A stretch of DNA of 64,000 bases from Neorhizobium huautlense (GCF_030811685.1 NZ_JAUSRF010000002.1:124001-188000), one strand, 5' to 3'; shown: positions 17,234 through 26,552, counted from the first letter of the stretch. The notes: a model not told the origin generated them from the sequence alone. Made by a program: numbers and translations.

Positions 17234-18216
17234 CCGGCATGGCTCTTTCACGCGAAAACATCATCAATCTCGTTCTGGCGCTGTTGCTGCTGGTCGTGCC
17301 GGTCGCGGCCAGCCAGATGGGGCAGCCGTTCACCGTCACGCTCGCCACCCGCATCGCCGTTCTGGCGCTCGCCGCCACCGGCCTCAATATCGCGCTCGGT
17401 CTCGGCGGACTGGTGTCCTTCGGCCATGCCGTGTTTTTCGGCATCGGCGGTTATGCGGCCGGCATTCTGGCAAGCCACGTCTTTTCCGGCGAACCGATGA
17501 TGTTCGGTTTCGAAGGCAGCAACCAGATGCCGGTAATCTGGATTTTTGCCGTCATCGCCTGCGGCCTTGCAGGTCTGGCGATCGGTGCGATCAGCCTGCG
17601 CACTTCAGGCGTCTATTTCATCATGATCACGCTCGCCTTTGCGCAGATGATCTATTATTTCGCCATTTCCTGGCCGGCCTATGGTGGCGAGGACGGGCTC
17701 TCCATTCTGGTGCGCAACCAGTTTCCGGGCATCAACACCATGCTGCCCTTGAGCTTCTTTCTGCTCTGTTACGGCGTGCTGATCGCCTGTATCGGCCTGT
17801 TCGCCCTGCTGCGTGGCTCGCGTTTCGGCGCTGCATTGCAGGCAGCAAGGCAGAACGAGGTGCGGGTGGCGGCGGTGGGTATCTCGCCCTATGGCATAAG
17901 GCTGGCGGCCTTCGTCGTCTCGGCGATGATGACGGGGCTCGCCGGCGCGCTTTATGCGGATCTGAACAAGTTCGTCAGCCCATCCATGCTCTCCTGGCAC
18001 ATGTCGGGCGAGTTGATCGTGCTGATCATTCTCGGCGGTACCGGTCGTCTGTTCGGTCCTGTGGCGGGGGCGATGCTTTACGTCATCTTCGAATTCGCGC
18101 TCGGCGGTTTGACCGAACGCTGGCAGTTCTTTCTCGGGCTGATCCTGCTAGGTGTCGTGCTGTTTGCGCGTGGCGGGCTGATCGGGCTTCTGGCCGGAAA
18201 GGCGCGTCATGACTGA
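17230..18216 (+). CDS. livM: Branched-chain amino acid-type ABC permease (LivM-like)
   Basis: 328 residues with about nine to ten membrane segments. The LivM landmarks are LGLGGLVSFGHAVFFGIGGYAAG near residue 60 and IILGGTGRLFGPVAGAML near the C-terminus. The start overlaps livH by four bases and the stop overlaps livG by eight. Confidence 0.9.
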   Translation: MTGMALSRENIINLVLALLLLVVPVAASQMGQPFTVTLATRIAVLALAATGLNIALGLGGLVSFGHAVFFGIGGYAAGILASHVFSGEPMMFGFEGSNQMPVIWIFAVIACGLAGLAIGAISLRTSGVYFIMITLAFAQMIYYFAISWPAYGGEDGLSILVRNQFPGINTMLPLSFFLLCYGVLIACIGLFALLRGSRFGAALQAARQNEVRVAAVGISPYGIRLAAFVVSAMMTGLAGALYADLNKFVSPSMLSWHMSGELIVLIILGGTGRLFGPVAGAMLYVIFEFALGGLTERWQFFLGLILLGVVLFARGGLIGLLAGKARHD

Positions 18217-18961
18217 AAGTCCGGTTCTGGAAATTACCGATCTCGTCAAGACGTTTGGCGCTCTACGGGCCAGTGATGGCGTGACACTCGACCTGCGTTC
18301 GGGCGAAGTTCATGCGCTGATCGGCCCCAATGGTGCCGGCAAATCGACGCTGATCCACCAGATCTGCGGCACGCAGAAACAGGATAGCGGCACGATCCAC
18401 TTTGCCGGTCAGGATATCGGCCGTCTGGGCGTCGCCGAACGGGCGCGGCTCGGGCTGGGGCGGACGTTTCAGGTGTCGTCGCTGGCACCGGAATTTTCCG
18501 CGCTGCGCAATGTCATGCTGGCGGTGCAGGCGAGGGCCGGATCGAGTTTTCGTTTCTTCAGGCCGGTGATGCGTGACCGTGGGCTGATCGATCAGGCGAG
18601 GGCCATGCTGGAGCGCGTTGGCCTTGCCGGCCGTGCAAAAATTCCGGCGGCGGAACTGTCGCATGGCGAACGTCGCCAGCTGGAAATCGCCATCGCCTTG
18701 GCACTTGGATCGAAGGCTTTTCTGCTCGATGAACCGATGGCGGGCATGGGGCCGGAAGGCTCCAAGCGGCTGACCGGCTTTCTCGATACCCTTCGCCACG
18801 AAGCGCCGATCCTGTTGGTAGAACACGACATGGATGCGGTGTTCGCGCTCGCCGATCGCATTTCCGTGCTGGTTTATGGCCGCGTCATCGCCACCGGCAC
18901 GGTGGAGGAAATCCGTCGAGATCCTGCCGTGCGCACCGCCTATCTCGGAGATCACGCCTGA
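18209..18961 (+). CDS. livG: Branched-chain amino acid-type ABC ATPase (LivG-like)
   Basis: 250 residues. Walker A GPNGAGKST is intact, the signature reads LSHGERRQLE and Walker B is FLLDEPMAG, as in LivG proteins. The long insert between Walker A and the signature is typical of the family. It overlaps its neighbours at both ends. Confidence 0.9.
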   Translation: MTESPVLEITDLVKTFGALRASDGVTLDLRSGEVHALIGPNGAGKSTLIHQICGTQKQDSGTIHFAGQDIGRLGVAERARLGLGRTFQVSSLAPEFSALRNVMLAVQARAGSSFRFFRPVMRDRGLIDQARAMLERVGLAGRAKIPAAELSHGERRQLEIAIALALGSKAFLLDEPMAGMGPEGSKRLTGFLDTLRHEAPILLVEHDMDAVFALADRISVLVYGRVIATGTVEEIRRDPAVRTAYLGDHA

Positions 18962-19644
18962 TGCTGCTCGAGGTTCAGGACATCACCACCTTTTACGGCA
19001 GCAGCCAGGCGCTTTTTGGTGTCGATCTGTCCGTCGCGGAAGGCGAGGTTGTGGCGCTGATGGGCCGCAACGGCATGGGCAAATCGACCACGATCAAGTC
19101 GATCTGCAATCTCATGCCGCCGAAATCCGGTCATATCGCTTTTGCCGGTCAGGCCACCGCAAAACTGCCGCCGCACAAGGTGGCGCGGCTGGGGCTCGGG
19201 CTGGTGCCGGAAGGCAGGCGTTGTTTCCAGAACCTCACCGTACATGAAAATCTCGTCGCTGCCGCACGTCCGGGTGCTTGGACGCTAAAACGGGTCAATG
19301 ACCTCTTTCCGCGTCTCGATGAACGGCATGCGCAGATGGCAAGGTCGCTGTCGGGCGGCGAACAGCAGATGCTGGCGATCGGCCGCGCGCTGATGACCAA
19401 TCCGCGCCTGCTGATACTGGACGAGGCGACCGAGGGACTGGCCCCCGTCATCCGCCAGGATATCTGGCGGGCGATCCGGTCGCTGAAAGAGGACGGACTG
19501 TCCATTCTCGTTATCGACAAGACGCTGTCGGAACTGCTGCCGATGGCGGATCGTTGCGTCATTCTCGAAAACGGTCGCAGTGTGTGGTCGGGCCAGCCGC
19601 AGGCGCTGACATCCGACCTGCAGGATCGTTATCTCGGTATTTGA
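18961..19644 (+). CDS. livF: Branched-chain amino acid-type ABC ATPase (LivF-like)
   Basis: 227 residues. Walker A is GRNGMGKST, the signature LSGGEQQM and Walker B LLILDEATEGLAP. It is the second ATPase of the importer and the last gene of the operon; its first base is the last base of the livG stop codon. Confidence 0.9.
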   Translation: MLLEVQDITTFYGSSQALFGVDLSVAEGEVVALMGRNGMGKSTTIKSICNLMPPKSGHIAFAGQATAKLPPHKVARLGLGLVPEGRRCFQNLTVHENLVAAARPGAWTLKRVNDLFPRLDERHAQMARSLSGGEQQMLAIGRALMTNPRLLILDEATEGLAPVIRQDIWRAIRSLKEDGLSILVIDKTLSELLPMADRCVILENGRSVWSGQPQALTSDLQDRYLGI

Positions 19645-19652
19645 TCTTTTTC

Positions 19653-19677
19653 GGAACGAAGATTTCTGGACAGTGTT
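19653..19677 (+). promoter_or_regulatory. Candidate EcfG/RpoE2-type promoter
   Basis: GGAAC-N16-TGTT, 30 bases before the start of the small gene at 19708. It fits GGAAC-N18-TT but has T in place of C in the stricter CGTT -10. Confidence 0.4.
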
Positions 19678-19707
19678 ATCCTGCGGCAAACGGCAGGAGG
19701 AACCGTC

Positions 19708-19998
19708 ATGCAGGATCGTACCGGAAGCGACAATCACGAAGCCCGAAAGTTCGGCAGCAGCCAACCGAATATCGCCCGCTCGTGCGGTACCGGCGAGGCG
19801 CCGCATCACGCCCGTGACCCGATCACGGCGGATCTTCGTCGCGCCAAGAAGGAATTCGAGGGCGATCGGCCGGCGGGTCATGTCAGCCACATCGTCGATG
19901 CCGGGGATTCCGGCGGGTATGTTGCGCCTTACGAGATCGACATGGATGACGATCCGGTGGAACGCGAGGCAAGGCGTCGGGGGGATGAGGCGGAGTAG
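19708..19998 (+). CDS. Small hydrophilic protein of unknown function
   Basis: 96 residues with a clear AGGAGG ribosome site. The protein is very polar, rich in Arg, Asp, Glu and His, with an acidic stretch (EIDMDDDPVERE) near the end and no membrane segment or signal peptide. I do not recognise the family. It does not belong to the liv operon functionally: it has its own GGAAC-type promoter candidate in the 63-base gap, which suggests stress control. Confidence 0.65.
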   Translation: MQDRTGSDNHEARKFGSSQPNIARSCGTGEAPHHARDPITADLRRAKKEFEGDRPAGHVSHIVDAGDSGGYVAPYEIDMDDDPVEREARRRGDEAE

Positions 19999-20108
19999 GG
20001 GCCTCAACGTTGTTGATCGTGGATTGAGGACGGTGCAGCTTGCTCCCAATGATCTCCCCCCTTGAGAGGCAGGGCTATCGCATGTGGAACGGTGGGGGGC
20101 GCCCAGCC

Positions 20109-20251
20109 GATCTCCCCCCTTGAGGGGGAGATGTCCGGCAGGACAGAGGGGGGTGGTTCTGGCGCCAAGGCCGCTTCGGAAATCTCTGCCGCACCGTTGC
20201 TCACCCCCCTCTGTCACCTTTCGGTGACATCTCCCCCTCAAGGGGGGAGAT
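20109..20251. repeat. Two-armed palindromic intergenic repeat, copy 3 (reverse)
   Basis: The left arm carries TGTCC-GGCA-GGACA and the right arm the TGTCACC/GGTGACA hairpin, so the element is inverted relative to copy 1; the centre is the complement of the copy 1 centre (GGCGCCA ... TCTGCCGCACCGTT). A truncated arm with its flank lies just upstream at 20034-20070. It sits between two convergent genes. Confidence 0.88.
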
Positions 20252-20297
20252 TTTTGGGAGAAAGCCGCACCGCCATGCGCAACCGCGCCGTATTGCC

Positions 20298-21479
20298 TTA
20301 ACCCTTTGCCGCCAGCCTGCTCGCCAGTGCCGCAACCCGTTCCATCGCGGTTGCCAGCACATCTTCCGGCACGGTCAGCGAAATGCGTAAAAAGCCTGCC
20401 GCCTGATCGCCGAAGGATGTGCCCGGCATCACCGCCACCTTCTCCTCGCGCAACAATTCCCAGGCAAACTCTTCGCCACCCAATCCCGTGGCGGTCACAT
20501 CCAGCAGGATGAACATGCCCCCTTCCGGCATCATCGGTTTCACCAGATTGCTGCCTTCAAAACTTTTGGCGACGATGGCGGCACGGCGTGCGTAATTGGC
20601 GCGCATCACATCGGCCGTATCGAAGTGTTTTGAAAGCGCCAGCGCCGTCATATCCGAAATGAACGGTTGCACGCCAAAAAGCATGGTTTCGGAAACCGGC
20701 AGAACCTTCTCGCAGAATTCCTCCGGGCCGGCGGCCCAGCCGCTGCGGAAGCCCGGTGCGGCATGCGATTTCGAGATCGACGAGACGGCGATGGTGCGGT
20801 CGGCCAGTTCCGGGATATCGAATGGCGACGCAAATTTGACGCCGTCGAAAATCAGTTCTTCATAGACTTCGTCGGAGACGATCCAGAGATCGTGCTTGCG
20901 GCAGACTTCGCCGATGGCGACGATCTCGGCCTCGCTCAGCACTGCGCCGGTCGGGTTGTGCGGCGTGTTGAGCAGCAGCACGCGGGCTTCCGGCGTGATG
21001 GCGCGTTCGAGATCGGCGGCCTGCAGGTGGAATTTTTTCTCCGGGCGCAGCGGCACGGGGATCATGTGGGCGCCGGTGGAGGCGATCACGCCTTCATAGG
21101 TCGCGTAAAGCGGATCGCCGACCAGCACGCCATCGCCGCGTTCGACAAGGCCGGTCATCACACCGTAAAGCGCGGTCTGGGTGCCGGGGAAGCAGAGGAA
21201 ATTGCGTTCGCTGACGCCGGCGCGACGCTTCGAATACTTTTCGACCAGCGCCTTCAGCACCGCCGGTTCGCCACGGCCGTTGGAATAACGGGTGCGGCCG
21301 GCATACATGGCGCGCGAGGCTTCATCGAGCAGCGCCTGATCGGGGGCGACATCCGGTTCACCGATCGTCAGTTCGATAATGTCTTCGCCGGCCGCCTTCA
21401 TGCGGCGCGCATTGGTGTGGAGGGCCCAGCGACCGGAGCCGAGATGGGCGAGGCGGTCGGTGATGGAGGCGTAACGCAT
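20298..21479 (-). CDS. Class I/II pyridoxal-phosphate aminotransferase
   Basis: 393 residues starting at the ATG that overlaps the TetR gene stop (ATGA). It is an AspC-like fold type I aminotransferase: substrate-binding segment NTPHNPTGAVLSE, SDEVYEELIFDG, and the PLP lysine in SSISKSHAAPGFRSGW. The frame is open further upstream only through the TetR gene. It lies in an operon with a TetR regulator and a DDAH-like hydrolase, so its amino donor may be arginine-derived (citrulline, ornithine or a methylated arginine). That is inference; the sequence does not give specificity. Confidence 0.85.
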   Translation of the reverse strand: MRYASITDRLAHLGSGRWALHTNARRMKAAGEDIIELTIGEPDVAPDQALLDEASRAMYAGRTRYSNGRGEPAVLKALVEKYSKRRAGVSERNFLCFPGTQTALYGVMTGLVERGDGVLVGDPLYATYEGVIASTGAHMIPVPLRPEKKFHLQAADLERAITPEARVLLLNTPHNPTGAVLSEAEIVAIGEVCRKHDLWIVSDEVYEELIFDGVKFASPFDIPELADRTIAVSSISKSHAAPGFRSGWAAGPEEFCEKVLPVSETMLFGVQPFISDMTALALSKHFDTADVMRANYARRAAIVAKSFEGSNLVKPMMPEGGMFILLDVTATGLGGEEFAWELLREEKVAVMPGTSFGDQAAGFLRISLTVPEDVLATAMERVAALASRLAAKG

Positions 21480-22174
21480 CAAATGTCTTTCTCGGTTGGT
21501 GCGATGACCGAGCGGTTTTCCGGGCCCGGTGCGGTGTGTTCTGATGGGGAAAGTTCGCCGGATTTGAGGCCGAGCAGAGCTTCCACGGATCGAAAGGCGA
21601 GGGTGGACAATTCCCCCTCGGCAAAAAGGTCGTTGGCCAAAGTCGCCTCCAGCCACAGCCCATCCAGCAGGCCGGTCAGTGCCACCGTGTGGTGACGGCA
21701 GCGGGCGATTTCGTCCGGCTGTCCGTTCTCTGCGAAGAAATCGCGCAGCAGGTTTTCGAGCGCCGACAGGATGGCCGTATAGTGCTCGCGGTGGATGGCG
21801 GCAAACACCGGATCGTGCGGAATATGGCCGATAAACGCCGCCCATAGCGACAGCATGCGCGGATCGGTGACCGTGGCCGAATGGTTGGCATCGATGAAAC
21901 GGCCGAGCCGCTGTTTTGCGGTGCCCGCACTGTTGGCTGCCTCGATCGAGCCTGACGTCATGGCCGCCATCATCTCGCGATAAGCGGCCTGCATCATCTG
22001 GTCCTTGCTCTCGAAATAGTGGCGGATCAGGCCACCGGTGACGCCGGCGCGGGCGGCGATCTGGCGCACGGTTGCGCCCTGTATGCCGAATTCGGCGATA
22101 CAGTCGAGCGTTGCGGCGATGAGGTCCTCACGCCGCTCCGCTTCGCTTGCCCGGTGAAAGGTCCGTCGGCTCAC
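21479..22174 (-). CDS. TetR-family regulator (BetI-like)
   Basis: 231 residues. The N-terminal TetR helix-turn-helix (GATVRQIAARAGVTGGLIRHYFESKDQM) is at about 33-62. The C-terminal domain resembles the BetI group (TDPRMLSLWAAFIG). It is encoded nine bases after the DDAH-like gene and overlaps the aminotransferase. It probably controls this operon and perhaps the divergent importer, responding to the imported compound or a product. Confidence 0.85.
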   Translation of the reverse strand: MSRRTFHRASEAERREDLIAATLDCIAEFGIQGATVRQIAARAGVTGGLIRHYFESKDQMMQAAYREMMAAMTSGSIEAANSAGTAKQRLGRFIDANHSATVTDPRMLSLWAAFIGHIPHDPVFAAIHREHYTAILSALENLLRDFFAENGQPDEIARCRHHTVALTGLLDGLWLEATLANDLFAEGELSTLAFRSVEALLGLKSGELSPSEHTAPGPENRSVIAPTEKDI

Positions 22175-22183
22175 TCTGTCTCC

Positions 22184-23068
22184 TTAGGCGGGAGTTTTCT
22201 CCCTCAAGATCGGTCGGGTCAGGCAGGTCGGCCCGCCTTCGCAGGCGATGCACAATGCATCTGCCTCAAAGGTTTCCACCGTGCAACCATGCGCTTCCAT
22301 CGCCGCCTTGGTGGCCGGGAAACCACTGACCATGATGACATGGTTGGGTGTGACCGGCAAAACGTTGAGGTTGAGGCCGTTGCTTTCCGCAAAATCCGCT
22401 TCCGGCGCGTGGATCAGCGTGTAACCACGCTCGCGCAGCAGCATATAGAAGGCGGCCGGCATGAGCGGTGCGTGCACCAGCGCCAGTTTCGGCGCAAGCG
22501 GGCTCATCACCGACATTAGGTGCAGGCAGGCTTCCTCGCCCTGCCAGAGCGGCAGGTCGAAACCGAGAACGGTGACGCCGATATTGCCAAGGATGGCCTG
22601 CATCTGCTCGATACCGGACTGATTGGAGCGCACGCCGCGGCCGATCGCCAGGGTTTCGTGATCCACCCAGATACAATCGCCACCTTCCACCGTACCCGGC
22701 GCTTCGATGCGGCCAAGGATCGGGATGCCGGCATCGCGATAGGTCTTTTCGTGCAGGTCGGGCTCTGCTGATCTGAGCGGCTTGCCCATGCGCAGGATCA
22801 CGGCACCCTTGTCGGTCATCAGCGACGGGTCGTGGGTGAACATGGCGTCGGCCAGTCCATCGCCGTCGTCCTCGATCCACAGAACTTCCGTGCCGGACTT
22901 TTCCACAAGGCTCGCGAACACCTTGTGCTGTTCGATGGCCTTGGCTGCGTCGAAAGTCGGGCCGTAGTGCCACTTTGCCGCATCGGCGGCGAGAAGGCTC
23001 TTTCCCGGTCGACGCATGACGACCCGCAAAAGCCGCTCCGACATGGCCTGGCAACCGTAATCACTCAT
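22184..23068 (-). CDS. DDAH-like amidinohydrolase
   Basis: 294 residues in the arginine-modifying amidinotransferase/hydrolase superfamily. Dimethylarginine dimethylaminohydrolase turns methylated arginine into citrulline plus methylamines. The likely catalytic Cys is Cys282 in GGPTCLTRP near the C-terminus, the catalytic His lies in ACLHLMSV, and the GTVEGGDCIWVD segment is typical. AGGGG lies eight bases before the ATG. A divergent importer of the basic amino acid type begins 224 bases away. Arginine deiminase-like or other guanidino substrates cannot be excluded. Confidence 0.78.
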   Translation of the reverse strand: MSDYGCQAMSERLLRVVMRRPGKSLLAADAAKWHYGPTFDAAKAIEQHKVFASLVEKSGTEVLWIEDDGDGLADAMFTHDPSLMTDKGAVILRMGKPLRSAEPDLHEKTYRDAGIPILGRIEAPGTVEGGDCIWVDHETLAIGRGVRSNQSGIEQMQAILGNIGVTVLGFDLPLWQGEEACLHLMSVMSPLAPKLALVHAPLMPAAFYMLLRERGYTLIHAPEADFAESNGLNLNVLPVTPNHVIMVSGFPATKAAMEAHGCTVETFEADALCIACEGGPTCLTRPILREKTPA

Positions 23069-23144
23069 CTAATAACCCCTGGAAATGTGTGGGTGGATCA
23101 TCTGTGGATGGCGCGAAAGCCCCGCAGGGCCATGCTCAAACCTT

Positions 23145-23186
23145 ATTATACGCTTGAGTAATTTTTGGACAAGTGCAAAAGTTGCA
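23145..23186 (-). promoter_or_regulatory. Promoter and candidate operator of the DDAH operon
   Basis: On the minus strand TTGTCC (23172-23167), a 16-base spacer and a perfect TATAAT (23150-23145) form a sigma-70-like promoter 77 bases before the ATG. Just upstream, TGCAA-AAG-TTGCA at 23174-23186 is a perfect inverted repeat that could bind the TetR or another regulator. Confidence 0.45.
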
Positions 23187-23292
23187 TCAAAATAGGGCTG
23201 CAATACCAGCGGTGTGGTCCAGAGATATGCGCTGGGGGAACAAGTCAAAACAGCAGATCGGGCAAAGGATAAGCCCGGCGGTGACGGTGTGA

Positions 23293-24066
23293 ATGAGTGA
23301 TACGGCGCAAGCCATCGAGGTCAAAGACCTCCACAAGCGGTTTGGCCCGCTTGAGGTTCTGAAGGGTGTGTCCCTGACGGCCAATCAGGGTGACGTGATC
23401 GCCATTATCGGCGGTTCGGGTTCCGGCAAGTCGACGCTTCTGCGTTGCATCAACATGCTGGAATTGCCGAGCGCGGGTTCGGTCACGGTGCATGGCGAAG
23501 AAATCCAGATGAAGCCCGATGGTGACGGCGGCCTGATGCCTGCCAACCGCCGTCAGGTGCAGCGCATCCGCAGCCAGCTCGGCATGGTGTTCCAGAGTTT
23601 CAATCTCTGGCAGCACATGACGGTGCTGCAGAATGTCATCGAAGTGCCGGTACATGTGCTGAAACAGCCGCGCGACGAGGCTATTGCCGTGGCCGAGACG
23701 TTGCTCAAGCGCGTCGGGCTTTATGAAAAGCGCAATGCCTATCCGGCCTTCATGTCCGGCGGCCAGCAGCAGCGTGCGGCGATTGCGCGTGCGCTCGCCA
23801 TCCAGCCTCTGGTGATGCTGTTTGACGAACCGACCTCGGCGCTTGACCCGGAACTGGTGGGCGAGGTTCTCACCGTCATCGGCGATCTGGCGCGCGAAAA
23901 ACGCACGATGATCCTCGTGACTCACGAAATGAAGTTTGCCCGCCAGGTGGCAAGCCATGTGGTGTTCCTGCATGGCGGCATCATCGAGGAGCAGGGTAGC
24001 CCACAGGCTATTTTCGAAGATCCGAAATCGGAGCGGCTGAAGAAATTCATCAGCTCCATTCATTGA
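23293..24066 (+). CDS. Polar amino acid ABC transporter ATPase (HisP/ArtP-like)
   Basis: 257 residues. Walker A GGSGSGKST, signature MSGGQQQR, Walker B VMLFDEPTSALDPE; the ILVTHEMKFARQVASHVVFLHGG segment is diagnostic of the HisP/GlnQ/OccP group. The gene leads an importer operon divergent from the DDAH-like gene. It supplies ATP hydrolysis for uptake of a polar amino acid, probably arginine-like. Confidence 0.92.
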   Translation: MSDTAQAIEVKDLHKRFGPLEVLKGVSLTANQGDVIAIIGGSGSGKSTLLRCINMLELPSAGSVTVHGEEIQMKPDGDGGLMPANRRQVQRIRSQLGMVFQSFNLWQHMTVLQNVIEVPVHVLKQPRDEAIAVAETLLKRVGLYEKRNAYPAFMSGGQQQRAAIARALAIQPLVMLFDEPTSALDPELVGEVLTVIGDLAREKRTMILVTHEMKFARQVASHVVFLHGGIIEEQGSPQAIFEDPKSERLKKFISSIH

Positions 24067-24118
24067 AGCATCAAAAAACCTGCATTGAAACAACAGTACT
24101 GAAACAAGGGGACATATC

Positions 24119-24901
24119 ATGAAGAGCATTTTGAAAACCGTGGCGCTCGCAGCGCTGGTTGGCGTAGCCTCCGTCGGCGCCGCATCTGCCGCACCGATCA
24201 AGATGGGCGTTGCCGCTGAACCCTATCCGCCTTTCACCTCGCCGGATGCCAGCGGCAAGTGGGTCGGCTGGGAAGTCGACCTGATGAATGCCGTCTGCGC
24301 CGAAGCCAAGCTGGAATGCGAAATCACGCCGATCGCCTGGGATGGTCTCATTCCGGCGCTGACCAGCAAGAAGATCGACACGATCCTGTCGTCCATGTCG
24401 ATCACCGACGAGCGCCTGAAGACGATCGATTTCTCCGACAAATATTACAACACGCCCGCATCGCTTGCCGGCCCGAAGGAAGCAAGCTTCACGGCGGATG
24501 CAGCCGGTCTGAAGGACAAGATCCTCGGCGTGCAGGTCTCCACCATCCATGCCGAATATGCGCAGAAACATTTCAAGGATGCGGTCAGCGAGATCAAGGA
24601 ATACCAGACGCTGGACGAAGCCAATAACGATCTGGCTGCCGGCCGCCTCGATGCCGTTTTTGCCGATGCGATCACGCTCGATGCCTTCCTGAACTCGGAA
24701 CAGGGCAAGGCCTGCTGCGACAAGAAGGGCGATGTGGCCGATGATCCGGCCGTTCTGGGTGCCGGCATCGGTTTCGGCCTGCGCAAGGGCGATGACGAGC
24801 TGAAGGGCAAGCTCAACGCCGCCATCAAGGCGATCCGCGATAACGGTACCTACGAGAAGTTCTCCAAGAACTATTTCGACTTCGACGTCTACGGCAAGTA
24901 A
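24119..24901 (+). CDS. Polar amino acid ABC binding protein (ArgT/HisJ-like)
   Basis: 260 residues with a signal peptide cleaved near ASAAPI (about residue 24). It is a family 3 binding protein (GVAAEPYPPFTSPDASGKWVG, DTILSSMSITDERLKTIDFS), the lysine/arginine/ornithine/histidine type. A strong hairpin with a T-run follows before the permease genes. The divergent DDAH-like gene makes a guanidino amino acid the likely ligand (inference). Confidence 0.9.
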   Translation: MKSILKTVALAALVGVASVGAASAAPIKMGVAAEPYPPFTSPDASGKWVGWEVDLMNAVCAEAKLECEITPIAWDGLIPALTSKKIDTILSSMSITDERLKTIDFSDKYYNTPASLAGPKEASFTADAAGLKDKILGVQVSTIHAEYAQKHFKDAVSEIKEYQTLDEANNDLAAGRLDAVFADAITLDAFLNSEQGKACCDKKGDVADDPAVLGAGIGFGLRKGDDELKGKLNAAIKAIRDNGTYEKFSKNYFDFDVYGK

Positions 24902-24916
24902 TTGCCCGATACCCTG

Positions 24917-24955
24917 CGGTTCCGGCGCCTGCGCGCCGGAACCGTTCGTTTTTTT
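24917..24955 (+). terminator. Terminator-like hairpin between binding protein and permeases
   Basis: A perfect 12-bp stem (CGGTTCCGGCGC / GCGCCGGAACCG, four-base loop) is followed by TTCGTTTTTTT. It lies inside an evident transporter operon, 15 bases after the binding-protein stop, so it probably terminates only part of transcription and protects the upstream mRNA. Confidence 0.8.
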
Positions 24956-24996
24956 GATCCTCCCGACGGAGCCGAGCCTGGAATGGCGGTAATATC

Positions 24997-25704
24997 ATGG
25001 ACCTGAGCCTGCTTGCTCTTTCTCCCCCGGGGTGGGGCGGCGTTCTGCTGGCCGGTCTTTTCAGTTCGCTGCAGCTTGCCGTCGGCGGTTATCTGCTCGG
25101 CCTCGTCATCGGCATCGGCGGTGCGTCCGGCAAGCTTTATGGCGGGCCGATCGTGCGTGATCTGCTGGAAGTCTATACGACGCTGGTGCGCGCCATTCCC
25201 GAACTGGTGCTGATCCTGCTGCTTTATTACGCCGGCACCGATCTGGTGAATCAGCTGATGCATCTGCTCGGCCTGCCGTCGATGGATATCAGCGGCCTTG
25301 CCGCCGGCATTTTTGTCATCGGCGTGGTGCAGGGCGCCTATTCGACCGAGGTCTTGCGCGGCGCCATCAAGGCCATTCCGGCCGGTGAGATCGAGGCGGC
25401 ACGCGCTTACGGCATGTCGCCGCTTCTGACGTTGCGCCGCGTGACATTGCCGGCCATGCTGCCCTATGCGGTGCCGGGCTTGTCAAATCTCTGGCTGATT
25501 GCCACCAAGGATACGGCGCTGCTGGCCGTTGTCGGTTTTTCGGAACTGACGCTGGTTACCCGGCAGGCGGCCGGCTCGACCAAACATTACATGACCTTTT
25601 TCCTTGCCGCCGGTGCGCTTTATCTCGCCGTCACGCTCGTTTCGAATGTCATCATCGGCATGATCGAAAAACGTGCGCGCCGTGGCATGGTGCGGGAGGC
25701 GTGA
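24997..25704 (+). CDS. Polar amino acid ABC permease (HisQ-like)
   Basis: 235 residues, about five membrane segments. It has the His/Glu/Gln/Arg permease family loop 'GEIEAARAYGMSPLLTLRRV' contacting the ATPase, and 'VRAIPELVLILLLYY'. It forms the channel with the permease at 25709, which starts five bases after this stop. Confidence 0.9.
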   Translation: MDLSLLALSPPGWGGVLLAGLFSSLQLAVGGYLLGLVIGIGGASGKLYGGPIVRDLLEVYTTLVRAIPELVLILLLYYAGTDLVNQLMHLLGLPSMDISGLAAGIFVIGVVQGAYSTEVLRGAIKAIPAGEIEAARAYGMSPLLTLRRVTLPAMLPYAVPGLSNLWLIATKDTALLAVVGFSELTLVTRQAAGSTKHYMTFFLAAGALYLAVTLVSNVIIGMIEKRARRGMVREA

Positions 25705-25708
25705 GGTC

Positions 25709-26527
25709 ATGATCAAGGATGAAGCCACCATTCTGCCCGCCTACAAGCCACCGAAGGCCCGCAGCCTTCTGGAGCCGCATCGCCTGTTCCTGATGGCGGT
25801 GTTTGCCGGTATTTTCGCCTGTGCCGTCATCTACATGCGCTGGGACTGGCTGCCAAAGTATCAGGACCGCCTGATTGCGGGCATCTGGCAAACGCTGGTC
25901 CTGCTGTTCACCACGGCATTTTTCGGGTTTCTGCTGGCCGTACCGCTCGGTCTTGCGCAGGTCACCGGGCCAAGGCCGTTGAAATGGCTGGCCAATGGTT
26001 TCTGCACGATCATTCGTGGCACGCCGCTGCTTTTGCAGCTCTGGCTGCTCTATTACGGTCTCGGCTCGCTGTTTGCGCAGTTTCCGGAAATCCGCCAGTC
26101 CTTCATGTGGCCTTATCTGCGGCAGGCATGGCCTTATGGTTTCACGGCCCTGATGTTGTCTTTCGCCGCTTATGAGGGCGAAGTGATGCGTGGTGCCTTT
26201 GCCGGCGTGCCGCGCGGCGAGCTGGAGGCGGCACGCGCTTTCGGCATGGGCCGTTTCACCATGTTCCGCCGCATCTGGCTGCCGCGCGCCATCCAGCGCT
26301 CACTGCCGACGCTGAACGGCGAAACCGTGTTGCAGCTGAAATCGACCCCTCTGGTGGCCACCATTACCGTGGTGGATACCTATGCGGTGATTTCCAAGGT
26401 GCGTCAGGACACGTTCCTGACCTATGAGCCGCTTCTGCTTCTGGCGCTGATCTATCTGATCCTGACCGGTATTCTGGTGGCCGGTTTCCGTTTTCTCGAA
26501 AACCGTATTCCCAGCCGCGGCGCCTGA
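25709..26527 (+). CDS. Polar amino acid ABC permease (HisM-like)
   Basis: 272 residues from ATG 25709 with GGGAGG upstream; the frame is open to 25673 but overlaps the previous gene. About five membrane segments follow a cytoplasmic N-terminus of some 35 residues. The EAA loop is 'GELEAARAFGMGRFTMFRRI'. Last gene of the importer operon. Confidence 0.9.
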   Translation: MIKDEATILPAYKPPKARSLLEPHRLFLMAVFAGIFACAVIYMRWDWLPKYQDRLIAGIWQTLVLLFTTAFFGFLLAVPLGLAQVTGPRPLKWLANGFCTIIRGTPLLLQLWLLYYGLGSLFAQFPEIRQSFMWPYLRQAWPYGFTALMLSFAAYEGEVMRGAFAGVPRGELEAARAFGMGRFTMFRRIWLPRAIQRSLPTLNGETVLQLKSTPLVATITVVDTYAVISKVRQDTFLTYEPLLLLALIYLILTGILVAGFRFLENRIPSRGA

Positions 26528-26552
26528 TCTTTCCCAAAAGCCCGATCTTCCC

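Noticed and set aside
21480..21845. Upstream extension of the aminotransferase reading frame.
   Set aside because: It lies inside the TetR gene in another frame; the ATG overlapping the TetR stop gives the normal aminotransferase N-terminus.
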